Shown: positions 43,435 through 55,927 of the stretch, in pieces | Numbering within the stretch: position 1 is the first letter of the stretch | Layout: every line of letters begins with the position of its first letter | From: Symsagittifera roscoffensis | Taxonomy: Eukaryota > Xenacoelomorpha > Acoela > Convolutidae | Assembly: GCF_963678635.1 (NCBI RefSeq) | Contig: NC_087071.1 | Span: 40,071,797 to 40,135,796, forward strand | DNA: 64,000 nt | Reading direction: 5' to 3' | Notes under the pieces: model-generated | Seen by the model: only the letters and a program-made list of their open reading frames with translations | Told to the model about the DNA's origin: nothing | The model's database searches: none | Position numbers and translations under genes: made by a program

Positions 43435-46400
43435 TTTCAAAAAAAATCAATCTTCAATATGCACAGTACACAAACCTTGCATTTGGAATTTTCAATTTTA
43501 TATGTGATAAAAAAAATTGCAACTGATTTCACAACAGATATAATTAAAATATTATAATCCAGGAAACAAAGACACCAATTCACAAAAAAGATTATCAACC
43601 TACTGTTTTTTAAAACAGTAGAAATCAAATAGAAAGCACTTTGATGAGAGGAAAAGAAGGTAAGATCGAGTGAGGTAAAACATCTGAAAAAATTTGAAAC
43701 AATTAAGCCAGGAAACAACCCGACGTTGAGTCTCAACCTAATTTTAATCAGCTCAAATAAGTTTCCAGTTTTTGTTTGAAATGGAAGTTTTTAAGCTTCT
43801 ATTACAACGTTTTGAGCAAAAATAATTAAATCGACCGAGAAAATTTTATCATCAATTTGTCAAATAAACTGCATAGATTATCAATAAAAAACCACTAAAT
43901 TTTTCCGATAAGTGACATACATAAATTTTCAATTTTAAATATCCCCTGATGCTCACTTTCAAAAGTTTGTCTATATTTATCTTAACCATAATGTTTTCAT
44001 TTATGTAAACGTCAAGTTTATTCAAGTTTATGTGATTTGGCCTTGACAAAATCAAAAAAGTTGGAAAGCAAAGAGTTAATCCCAGAAATCGACCTTATAA
44101 AATTAATGTTTAATTTTTTGACTGTTTGGTAGAACTAATTTTTTATTTGATCTGAGGGGTAGAATGAGAATTGATCTGAAATTTAAGCTGTCTGTGAAAG
44201 TTATTGTTCAAATGTTTTAATTTTATTCTTTAAAATGACTTTGTTTGTATTCAGTTCCTGTGAAAAGAAACGACAGATTTGTGGTTCAGGCGGATTTTAT
44301 CGCTTGGCTGCAACTATCCAATATCAGTTAGTATGCTTGTTTAAAACGTGTTTTGCGCTATAGGCTGCCTTTTGATGATTTTTTTAAAAAGACACCCAAA
44401 TAGATTTGATCACGAGGTCATCAAAAAATAGTGATAAGAAAGTCACATGTGATAAAAACCAATTGCAACTAGTTTCACAACACATACAATTAAAATCTTG
44501 TAATCTAGGAATCAAAGACACCATTTCACAAAACAAATACTATCACTTGATAACATGCCGCCCAAAAAAACGTAGTAATTTTTAAAACAGTAAAATCCAA
44601 ATAGAACGCACTTTGATCAGAGGAAAAGAAGATAAAATCGAGTGAAGTAAATATTTTTGAAAAACATATAAACAAATAAACCAGGAAAAAACTCGACTTT
44701 GAACATTATTCTAATTTCAATTAGCTCAACTAAGTTTTTCGTTTCTTATATTTGAAATTGAATTCGTGAAAGCTTTTATTACAACGCTTTAAGCAAAATT
44801 AATTAAATCGACTCAAAAAAAATTTTATCATCGATTTGTCAAATAAATTATATAGATTATCTATAAAAATTACTACCTTATTCCGAAACGTGACATACAT
44901 AAAAATACACCTTTAAGTATCCACTGATGTTCGTTTTCAAAAATTTTATCTATATTTATTTTTATCATAATCTTGACTTTTTAAAATAGTCAAGTTTATT
45001 CACGTTTAAGTGATTGGGCTCAGAAAAATCAAAAAGTATGAAAGCAAAGAGTTAGTCTCAGAAATCGAGTATACAAAAGTTAAAAATAATTTTCTTGAAA
45101 GTTTGGGAGAACATCTTTTTTTTCTTTGCTCTGAGGGGTACAATGAGAAGTGATCTGAAATTTGAGCTTTCTGTGAAAGTTACTATTGAAATATTTTTGA
45201 TTTTATACTTCAAAATGATGTTAAGTTTGTTTGTTTTCAGTTCCTGGAAAAAAACGATAGATTTGTTGGTCAAGCGGAATTTTTTGCTTGGCTGCAACCA
45301 TGCAAAATCAGTTATTATGTTTGCTTAGAACTTGTTATGCGTATTGCGCTGTTTCTCGATGAGTTTTGTTAAAAAGACACCCAGATAGATTCAATCACAA
45401 GATCATCAAAAAATTAATTATATTAGCGTTAGAGGCCATTTTTACATTATCACAAAAGACAGGTTAACTTAAATCTATTTCAACCTAATTTCAGAAAAAA
45501 AACTTTAATCTTCATACTGCACAGTACACAATTCCGATAATTTAGGTACTTGCATTTGGTAGTTCGATTTTTAGGAGATAAAAACAAATTGCAACTGTTT
45601 TCACAACACATACAATTAAAATCGTATAACCTAGCAATCAAAGACACCACTTCACAAAAAAAAATTATCAATTGATAAGATCATGCCGCCTCCAAAACAA
45701 ACGTAGTGCTTTTTAAAACAGTAAAAACCAAATAGAAAGCACTTTGATCAGAGGAAAAGAAGATAAAATCGAGTAAAGTAAGTTTTCTCAAAAATTTTTG
45801 AACAAATAAACCATGAAACAACTCGACTTTGAATCTCAACCTAGTTTCAATTAGCTCAACTAAATTTTTTCGTTTTTATTTGAAATGCATGATGTGAAAA
45901 CTTTTATTGCAACGTATTAAGTAAAATTAATTGAATCAACTCCGAGACACTTTTATCATCAGTTTTTCAAATAAAACAATTGAATTATCAAAAAAATCAC
46001 TAATACATTATTCCGAAACGTGACATACCTAAAAATTCACTTTTAACTAACCACTGAGGTTCACTTTTAAAAGTTTGTTTGTCGATTTTTTTGCTTATCA
46101 TAATCTTTTCATTTATAAAACAGTCAACTTTTTTCAAGTTAATAAAATTTGGCCTTGACAAAAATCAAAAGTTTGGAAAACAAAGAGTTAATCTCAGAAA
46201 TCGAGCAAACAAATTTAAAAATTTTGTTTCCTTGATTGTTTGGGAGAACAATTTGTTTTTTTTTGCTCTCAGGGGTACAATCAGCATTAATCTGAAATTT
46301 AAGCTGTCTGGGAAAACTACTGTTGAATTATTTTTAACTTTATTCTTCAAAATGACGTTATTTTTTGTATGTTTTTAGTTCCTGGAAAAAGAGACGACAG

Positions 46401-48402
46401 ATTTGTGGGTCAAGCGGAATTTTTCGCTTGATTGCAGCCATACAATATCAGGTAATATATTTGATTAGAACTTGTTTTGCATATTACGCTGCCTTTGATG
46501 AATTTTGTTAAAAAGACTTCCAGATAGATTTAATAAGGAGATCATCAAAAAAAATAATTATTTTATCGTTGAAAGCCATTATTACATTATCACAAAACAT
46601 GGATTAACTTAATTTTTAAAATGAGAAATCTCTTTCAATCTAGTTTCGGAAAAAAAAAATATGCATCAAACAGCACAGTACACAATTCAGATAAATTAAG
46701 TGATTGCATTTTGTGGTTTAATTTTTGTAAGTAATAAAAACAAATTACAACCATTTTGACAACACATACAATTAAAATCTTATAACTTAGGAATCAAAGA
46801 CACACCTTCACAAAAAAATTATCACTGGATAAGATGATGCCGCCTCCAAAAAAAACATAGTATTTTTTAAAACAGTAAAGTCAAAATAGAAAGCATTTGA
46901 TCAGAGGAAAAGAAGATAATATTGAGTAAAATAAATTTTTTGAAAAATTTTTGAACAAATAAACCAGGAAACAACTCGACTTTGATTCACAATCTAAGTT
47001 CAATTAGCTCAACTAAGTTTTTTGTTTTTGTTTGAAATGCATGATGTGAAAACTTTTATTGCAACGTATTAAGTGAAATTAATTGAATCAACTCCGAGAC
47101 ACTTTTATCATCAGTTTGTCAAATAAAACAATTGAATTATCAAAAAAATCACTAATACATTATTCCGAAACGTGACATACATAAAATATCACTTTTAACT
47201 GACCACTGAGGTTCACTTTTAAAAGTTTGTTTGTCCATTTTTTTTGCTTATCATAAACTTTTCATTTATAAAACAGTCAATTTTTTTTCAAGTTATTGTA
47301 ATTTGGCCTTGACAAAAATCAAAAGTTTGGAAAGCAAAGAGTTAATCTCAGAAATCGAGCAAACAAATGTGAAAATTTTGTTTTCTTGATTGTTTGGGAG
47401 AACAAATTTTTTTTGCTCTCAGGGGTAGAATCAGCATTAATCTGAAATTTAAGCTGTCTGTGAAAACTACTGTTGAATTATTTTTAATTTTATTCTTCAA
47501 AATGACGTTATTTTTTTGTATGTTTTCAGTTTTTGGAAAAACAGACGACAGATTTGTGGGTCAAGCGGAATTTTTTGCTTGATTGCAGCCATACAATATC
47601 AGGTAATATATTTGATTAGAACTTGTTTTGCATATTACGCTGCCTTTGATGAATTTTGTTTAAAAGACTTCCAGATAGATTTAAAATGGAGATCATCAAA
47701 AAGGAATTAAATTATCGTTGAAAGCCATTATTACATTATCACAAAGATGGATTAACTTAATTTTTTAACATGAGAAATCTCTTTCAATCTAGTTTCGGGG
47801 GAAAAAATATGCATCGAACAGCACAGTACACAATTCAGATAAATTAAGTAATTGCATTTTGTGGTTTAATTTTTGTATGTAATATAACAAATTACAACCT
47901 TTTTCACATACAATTAAAATCTTATAACTTAGGAATCAAAGACACCACTTCACAAAAAAATTATCACTTGATAAGATGATGCCGCCTCCAAAAAAAACAT
48001 AGTGTTTTTTAAAACAGTAAAGTCAAAATAGAAAGCATTTGATCAGAGGAAAAGAAGATAAAATTGAGTAAAATAAATTTTTAGAAAAATTTTTGAACAA
48101 ATAAACCAGGAAACAACTCGACTTTGATTCACAATCTAAGTTCAATTAGCTCAAAGTAACTTTTTTGTTTTTGTTTGAAATGAAAGTTTTGAACGCTTTT
48201 ATTACAACCGTTTATGCAAAATTAGATAAATCGACTCCAAGATAAATTTTATCATCATTTTGTCAAACAAATTATACAAATTATCAATCAAAAATCACTA
48301 CATTACTCCGAAACGTGACATATTAAAAACTCACTTTTAAATATTCACTGATGTTCACTTTCAAAAGTTTGTCTAATGTTATGTTTAATATATTCTTTTC
48401 AG
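43435..48402 (+). repeat. 4.97-kb tandem duplication, copy 2
   Basis: Nearly identical to copy 1. I noticed almost no differences over the first roughly 3.5 kb (one A/G at 39468/44437) but a dozen or so over the last 1.4 kb. Those include a 5-bp deletion near 47905 (ACAAC lost), single-base changes near 47016, 47146 and 47257, and changes at 47970 and 47998. Confidence 0.95.
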
Positions 48403-50350
48403 TTTAAAAAGTCAAGTTTATTCAATTTTTTGTGAGTTGGCCCTGACAAAATAAAAAAAAACTTGGAAAGGAAAGAGTTAATCTCAGAAATTGAGTTGAA
48501 AAAATTAAAGTTTCAATTTTATGATTGTTTGGGGGAACAATTTGTTTTTGCGATGAGTTGTAGAGTCAGCATGAATCTGAATTTTAAGCTGTTTGTGAAA
48601 GTTATTGTTGAAACATTTTTGTTTTTACACTTCAAAACGTCGTTGTTTGTTTGTTTTCTGTGCAGGTTTGTGGGTCAAGTGCTTGGCTGCAGCCATGCAA
48701 TATCAGTTAGTATGTTTGCTAAGAACTTGTTTTGCAGTACACGCTGCCTTTTGATGATTTTTTTGAAAAGACACCCAGATAGATTTAATCGCGGGATCAT
48801 CAAAAAAAATGTATTATTGTTGAAAGCCATTTTTTCATTATCACAAAACACGGCCTAAATTAATTTTTGAACGTGAGAAATATATTTCAACTTAGTTTTA
48901 GAAAAAAAAACAAAGCTTCAAACTGCACAGTACACAAATCTGATAGTTTAAGTTTTTGCATTTGGTAGTTTCATTTGGTAGTTTGCATTTGGTAGTTGCA
49001 ATTTGTTTCATGTGATAAAACAAATTGCAACTGGTTTCTTGGTTTCTCAACCCAAACAATTGTATTATCAGAAAACACGAAATCGCAATTTTTTCAAAAA
49101 AAACCAGAAAATATACCAATATACGATCGGATAAACTAAAACCGTACAATCAATTCTGCTTATTGACAGTCAAATTATCAAAAAAAAACACCAACAGAGA
49201 TTTAAATAGAACTATTCCCATTTCTGCAATGTTATTGGTTTTTCAAGTTATATGTTTCAATGATCTATCCAGAAAAAAAATTTTTGTTTATTTTTTTCAA
49301 CTAAATGCAAGCTGATTTAAAGAAGTAGCATTTTCTGAAGCGATCCTGAAAGTTGAGAACAAAACTGTTCAAGTATAAGCAAGTTTCAATTTCGAAACTT
49401 GTTCGTAAGTGCAGTTCAACTGAGTCTACAACAAACTTGAAAGAGAATATATGTTATTGTATAAAATTTAATGACATATAGAAATCAGAGGACCAAAGTG
49501 CAGCCTACAAGGGTGTGTTTATTCTCGTATTTGCAGCGCTCGGTCTATAATTCGAATTTGATCAAACCAGAGTACCTCATAAAGTTGAAAAGGTTCAAAC
49601 TGCGCGTACTGATTTTTGTATAACAATAGTGGTTGGCTCATAATATTCGCAGACTTATTCAAATATAATTAACAGCATTGTTTAAGAAAAAGCTAGAGCT
49701 TTCGAATTTGATAACACTGACAGTATACATGTAATTGTGCTGAATTTCTTTTTCTCGAGAGAAGTTTTTAATACTATGAGAAAGGAAGCTGTATAGTTAC
49801 ATTTTTCAAGTTTTTTTACCTGTTATCAGTCGTTTTAATTTGTTGCCAATTCTAATAGTTCATATAACTAGAATTTTTTGCGCATGGAGAGCAAACGACG
49901 AAACGAGCATGCGCGGAACATGTTATGAGTTGATTTGATAGAACACATAGATTCGATAGTTTCCTTAAGATATTCGAATTTTTTTTTCAGTTTAAAAACT
50001 TGAATAAATCAAAATCTGATTTTAAAAGGGCTTTTTGATAAACGCTTGAAGAAAAAGATGTGATTCTTGTGACGAGTTATACACAGGACTACCAAATTAT
50101 TCTCAAAAATTTGTTTTTTCAACGCGTGAAACCTTTTGCCACTTAACTTTAAAAAAATTTAAAGTTTTTTGTACAGTACACAATAATGATAACTTGTAAT
50201 TGGCAGTTTCAAGTTTATTTGCGATACAAGCAAATCGCAAATACTTTTACAGCACTTATTAAAAACATCCTATAATCTGGGAATCAAAAGCACAATTTCA
50301 CAAAAAAGTTTATCAATTGATAATATCACGCCGCCAAAATCAAATCATGT
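48403..50350 (+). repeat. Diverged unit(s) of the repeat array
   Basis: Continues the array with lower similarity. The frame at 48463-48858 is the longest open one of any unit, about 131 codons without an early ATG, spanning the usual TTTTCTGTGCAG acceptor-like site. This may reflect chance or a less decayed unit. From about 49200 to 49990 the sequence is AT-rich and matches the stretch at 37600-38330 in places (for example TTCTCGTATTTGCAGC against TTCTCGTATTCGCAGC). Confidence 0.5.
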
Positions 50351-50551
50351 CTGGTGAATCACATGAAACCATCTCTATCGAAAACCACAAAAAAAGTTGA
50401 ATATTTCTAACGTTTAAGATTTTTAGTACGAATAATTGTTATTTTCAGCTCTAAATGACTGTAAGCACCCTTATTCGGAAATCATGGCTGGCGAAAACTT
50501 GCTTAGTGTTATTCTTTTCATTCGCTAGTGGCTCACTTTTCTTGCTTGCAC

Positions 50552-50760
50552 AAAAAAGCAAGCAAAAACAACGACTAAAACTACTGTTATGACTAGCTGG
50601 AAGAAAAATCAGTTTTGCACAGCAGTCGTAGAGAATAGTTTGCAATCGGAAAATGAGATAGTGGCTCACTTTACTATTCTCTACGACTGCTGTGCAAAAC
50701 TGATTTTTCTTCCAGCTAGTCATAACAGTAGTTTTAGTCGTTGTTTTTGCTTGCTTTTTT
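50552..50760. repeat. 88-bp perfect inverted repeat with 33-bp loop
   Basis: The left arm, 50552-50639, is exactly complementary to the right arm, 50673-50760, at all 88 positions. The spacer is 50640-50672. The spacer itself includes GTGGCTCACTTT, which also occurs just outside the left arm at 50529. The right arm's outer part resembles the corresponding place in the next repeat unit (about 52085), so the left arm is probably the inverted duplicate. Matching frames on the two strands come from the symmetry and are not genes. Confidence 0.95.
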
Positions 50761-50764
50761 TTAC

Positions 50765-53700
50765 AAAATTTTTCATAGAATTAAGGCTTAGATGGTCGTT
50801 CCAGTCTTCCCATGAATGTTGTCATTATGCAAAACTCCCCTGCGGGAGCTTCATTTTTTGGTTGCGCAATTTTATATCAAATTACAAACACAAAGAACAC
50901 AAAACAATCAGCAAAATTGACTGAGAGAGAGAGAGAGCAGACTAAAGTATAACAAAATATTTTCTATTCATGATAAACTGTGTATTTATAATTGAGTAAC
51001 CATTGCCAACAGTGAATTGTTCGGAACGATGAGTTGAATGTAGTTTCAATTCAGATGCAATCTGTTAGGAAAAACGAAAGGCTCAAACTAATTAAATGTC
51101 ACAACGGTGTTTTATATTTTCCTGCACGTTATTTGGTCTTTCTTTTACGATCTTTGATTTATTAAAGACATGGGTTGTTCAGGCAGAAAAAGAGACTGAT
51201 ATGTTAGACAAGTTCAACGTTTCGAGTTGCTGCAATTATTCATCAGCAGATGGTATAGTGTTATCGACCTGTTATCGCATAAAAAGGTTATGCAACTCAA
51301 ATGGATGAATAAGCAAAAATTCGAATTCAAGAATAATCTACGTTCAGCTTTATTCCCATTTTACAATAACTCAAAAAAAGATAAGTTCAGCCTCATTTTT
51401 TTCTCTTTTTTAAATGGAATCATTGATTCGAGATTTGTGGGCGTACTTAGCGTTATATTACCCTAAAGTGAGTCGGCCCGATTCAGATCTATTACAGGAA
51501 ACACTTGAAAAATTTTTTCTTTTACAAACAACATAATCCAAACCTAGAATGAAGTCAGACATTATTATCTACTCAAACTAAGAATGAAACTGAGTGAGGT
51601 AAACCTTCTGACAAAATTCAAAAAAATATACATTGTACCAACTCAAAGAAAACAATTCAACATGGTCCAAACTCTAATTTGAAGTTGCATCTTTTGTTTT
51701 GTTTAGAGGGTTGGAATTTAAAAAAAATCAGAAAAAACTTTTGAAAAAAATTTATTTCGCATAAATTTCAATTTACAACTTATTTTCCGTTTAGAAACAT
51801 TTTTTATACAACTGCTGTGCAAGTTTGACTTATTTTCAGCCATTCAAAAAAGGACATGGATATGAATATAATTTGCCAACTCAAGGAAACAACTCAATTT
51901 GATCAAAATTCAGCTTGAAATGACCCCTCCCGTTTTGTTCAGAGTGTTGAACCTTTGAAAAATTTACTCGCAAAAAATTGAACGAAAACATTTTGTTTTT
52001 AGATTTTTGATTTCCAACCCAGTTTCTGATTGGAAATTTTTCTCTACGATTGCCGTTCAAGTGTCACAATTTTCGAAAAAGTTGATTTAGTTGTTGTTCT
52101 TGATGGCTTTTTTGCAAAGTTTTATATAGTATGAATGCTAAGAGGGACGTTCCAGTCTTCCTATGGATGTTTTCACTATGCAAAACTCCCATGCCCGAAC
52201 TTCACTTTTTGGCTGTGCTATTTTAAATCAAAGTATGAATACTAAGAACGGAAAACAATCTGTTAAAATAGACAAGATAGAGTAGGTTAAAATGAAGCAA
52301 ACGTTTATATGATAATAATGAATTATGTATTCATAAACAAATTATCTTAGGCAACAATGAATTAACCCGAACGATGAATTTATTGTTTTATCAACTAAGA
52401 TGCAATCTGTTAGGAGTAAGCAAATTTTCAAACTAAATAAGTATCACAATGGTATTTTCTAGATTCCCTTGCGGTTTTTGGTCTCTGCCTTGAGGTCTGT
52501 GAAGTGGCAATGAAAGGAGTACTTCAGATAGAGAAAAAAACGACTGATCTAAGGGACAAGCTCAAGTTTTACAATCATTCATCAGCAGATGGTATTGTGT
52601 TATCGACCTGACATCTCATAAACGGAAGTTGATGAATATGCAAAAATTCGAGTTCAAAGAAAACCACGCTCCGCTTTGTTCGATTTTTACAGAAGCTCAA
52701 ATATAAAAAACTTAACCTCACAATTTTTACCCGCTAAATATTACCCTTACTGACTCTGTCCCATTCAGGTGTAAGATGGAACAGCACTTGAACAATTTTT
52801 TCATTTTTAAACAATATGATCCAAACCTGGAATAAAATCAGAAATTTCTGATTAATCAAACCAAGATTTAAACTGAAAAAGGTAAGCATTTTGACAAAAA
52901 AAAATATGTTTTGTTCCAACTCAAGAAAACCACTCAACTTGATCCAGTTTCTAGCTAGAAAAGACGCCTTTCGTCTTGTTCAGATAGTTGAAGCTTTGAA
53001 TAACTTTTATCAAAAAAATTTTGAACGAAATTTTTTTTTTATAATTTAATTATGAAGAAAGTCGGTGTACAACCTCTTTTTGTCCTGAAACATTGATATT
53101 TTATATGTTTAATTTTAAAACAAGAAGTATCAGCAAAATTCAAAAAATGGGCAAATGATTTTCTTTTTAAAATCCTCAGGCTAGTTTAAAAAAATGTAGT
53201 CTCCATTCCTTCTGAGCAGATTTAGTGAAGAGGTTTTAGCATAACACAGGCTGTTTTTAACAGAAAGAAATTGCCAAAAGTATGTTTTTAACGGTTTATC
53301 CAAAAATGGTTACTTACTTTTTTTCATATGAGCACGAGTTAGCTGTGCCAGCAGGAACATCTGCAGCTATCAGTGAAATGGAGGATAAAAGTGACAGAAT
53401 TCCGACAAAAATCATTTTCAAAATTATTAATAAGTGCGGTTTAACAGATTGTAGAAAAATGGTAACCAAAAAATTCAATTTGGGCCGATATGTAGGTATT
53501 AAAAGCCAGAGATTTAGTCTTCAAGCTTGTTTAACTTCTTGAATTTGCAGCGATTTAGCAAAAAAAGTTTTGCAGCGACGTAGCAGAGCTTCAGATTACA
53601 AGACTACAAAATATTTTTAAAAGTCGAGAAAGTTCAAGCTTCATGCGCTGTCTTTCTTACAAGAACACTGGTTAAATTACGGGCGTCGCCGACTGATCTC

Positions 53701-55920
53701 ACCGTAGGTAAAATTATAAACTTTTTACTCGTAGAAACATTTACTTGTACTTTACCGTAGTTTAATTTTACTTGTATCAAAGAACGAAACTTGCCGCTAA
53801 AAATCAGTTTATTGTAAATTTACTGTTGAAAGAATAGTTGTTATTGATTTTTGTCATAAATTTTCAAATTTTAAACAGTTAAACAAAATTGCGATTGGGC
53901 TAAATTTATAAACAAAAGTGTTTTTTTTTTAAGATTTTTTTTTCATTCTTTGAAAATGTATATCTTCAACAAAACTTCAATCTGATAGGAGCCATTTTGG
54001 CGCTAGTTTTTAAGATTCAAAGTTTCGTTGCTGAATGAATTTTTTTCTAATAATGCTATATTATTTATCCATAAACAAATTATCACAGACAACAATGAAT
54101 TAATCCAAACGATGAGTAAACAAAAGCTCAATTTTAATAGATATCACACTGAATAATTAATTTTAATTTTCTGTGCTGTAATTGATATCTGCCTTAATGT
54201 CTGTGAAGTAGCGAAGGCAGGGGTAAATCAGATAGAAAAATAGACGACTAATCTGTGGGACAAGCTCAACGCTTCGAGTTGCTGCAATCATTCATCAGCA
54301 GATGGTGTAGTGTTATGGAACTGTTCTCGCAAAAAAAATTATGCACCTCATGTTGATGAATATGCAAAAAATCTAATTGAAAGAAAAATCCTGCTGCGCT
54401 CGGTTAATTTTTGCAGAAGCTCAACTAAAAAAAATAAATTGAACCTCAGTTTTTTTTCAGTGATTTATAAAATGGATGGTGTTGTACTTAACTTTAAGTT
54501 TTTGCCTAAAATGATTCTGGCGACTCAAGTCTAAGATGGGGAAGCACTTGAAATTTTTTTTCGTTTTTAAACAGTTTGATTTAAACCTGCAATAAAATCT
54601 GAAATTTCTAATTACTCAAACCAAGAATTAAGCTGAGTAAGGTGAACAATCTGACAAAACTCAAAAAAATAAATATTTTGTGCCAACTCAAGAAAACCAC
54701 TGACCTTGATCCAAAGTCTAGCTTGAAAAAACTCGTTTCTTCTTGTTCAGAGGGTTGAAATTTTTAAAAATTTCAACACAAAAAATTTTGAACGAAAATA
54801 GTTTTTTATTATTGATAATAATCGTTGTACGACCTCTACATGGTCCTGAAACATTGATAAGGTAAGTTTTTGTTTTAAAATAGAAAATATTAGCAAAAAT
54901 CAATCCAAAAATTACGCATATGAGCTTAATTTGGAAATTTTTGTGCTAATTGAAAAGATCAATTTTATTTTCCATAGATCCATATTTTTTTTCAATCAAC
55001 AAAGGGTCTTTATTAACAGCCTTATTTCAATACTCATTGAAATTTCCCAAAGTCTCTGCAATTAATTCGGCGGACTATCCGTTCATTCTGAGCAGAGTTA
55101 TTTAATAAGTTTCAGCATTGTCAAGGCTGTTTTCAACAGAAAAAAAATTGCGAAAAAAATGTTTTTAACGATTTATCTAGAAAAAGTTAATTACTTTTTT
55201 TTGATAAGAGCACGAGTTAGTTATGAAATCAGGAACCTATCTGCAGCTTCCAGTGAAATGGAGGATGAATCTTACAAAGTTCCGACAAAATTCTTTTTCA
55301 AAGTTATTAATACGTGCTGTGCTGTTCAACAGATTGTACAAAAAAAAAGAAGAAAAAAATTAGATTTTTTAAATTCAGACAACAAATAGGTGTTAAAAGC
55401 CAGAGATTGAGTCTTCAAACTTGTTTAAGTTCTTGCTTTTGCAGCGATGACTTTTTCACAAGAATACTGGATCAGAAGTTACAAAGATCGCCGACTGATC
55501 TAACCGCAATTAAATTTATAGTTAAAATTAACTTGTATAAACTCTTGCTAGTTTGTTTTTACCGTAGTTGAATTTAGCTCGTGACGCAGAAAAAACCTGC
55601 CGCTCAAAATTCAATTTATTACTACAAATTCATGGTTGAAACAATTGTCCTTTTTAATTTTCGTCATAATTTTCAATTTAATCAAAATTGCGATTGGACT
55701 GAATGAGTAGAAAATGTTTTTTTCTGAATTGATTTTTTTGTTTTCTTTACAAAAAAGTGTATCTTTCGGAAGATTTCGATCTGATATGAGCAACATTTCC
55801 GTTAGTTTTTCTTTTATAAATTTCAAAATTGCGTTGCTGAATAAAACCCTAATTTTTCAACCTTTAGAAGTATTTGTGATTCAATTAGGCCGTTTTTGTT
55901 GGATTTTTTTCGTTATTTTC
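50765..55920 (+). repeat. Three diverged 1.3-1.9 kb tandem units
   Basis: Landmarks recur at intervals: GTTCCAGTCTTCC (50798, 52152), TTCATCAGCAGATGGT (51239, 52578, 54291), GAGTAAGGT/GAGTGAGGT contexts (51595, 54630), TGAAATGGAGGATGA/AAA (53378, 55253) and AAGCCAGAGATT (53502, 55398). The segment before TTCATCAGCAG (GAGACTGATATGTTAGACAAG and variants) resembles the core of the 38-48 kb units, so both arrays may share ancestry. Exon-like pieces (53282-53542 and 55159-55389) retain parallel sequence, EMEDKSDRIPTK against EMEDESYKVPTK, but are broken by frameshifts. The array runs directly into the polymerase remnant at 55928. Confidence 0.65.
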
Positions 55921-55927
55921 AGTAAAA

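Larger units (their letters stand above)
37500..50350. repeat. Array of ~1.0-1.2 kb repeat units
   Basis: A block with conserved landmarks recurs. These are GTTAATCTCAGAAATCGAG, GGGAGAACA followed by poly-T, CTGAAATTTAAGCTGTCTG, TTTTCAG, GACGACAGATTTGTGGGTCA, AAGCGGAATTTTT and CCATACAATATCAG. Core positions are about 39290, 40275, 41420, 42570, 44260, 45245, 46390, 47540 and (diverged) 48670. A further beginning of a unit lies at 50000-50340, parallel to 38340-38660. The part after TTTTCAG is bounded on its right by a GGTAATA donor-like sequence in several units, so each unit may hold a relic exon of about 75 bp. Frames differ between units and none is convincingly coding. Confidence 0.75.

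Noticed and set aside
38435-47710. Many 60-110 codon frames repeated in both 4.97-kb copies
   Set aside because: Frames switch between sub-units and lie on both strands. The products are Phe/Leu/Ile/Lys-rich as expected from AT-rich DNA, and none is conserved across the diverged units.
50451-50924. Two overlapping frames with identical protein segments on opposite strands
   Set aside because: Direct consequence of the perfect inverted repeat at 50552-50760.
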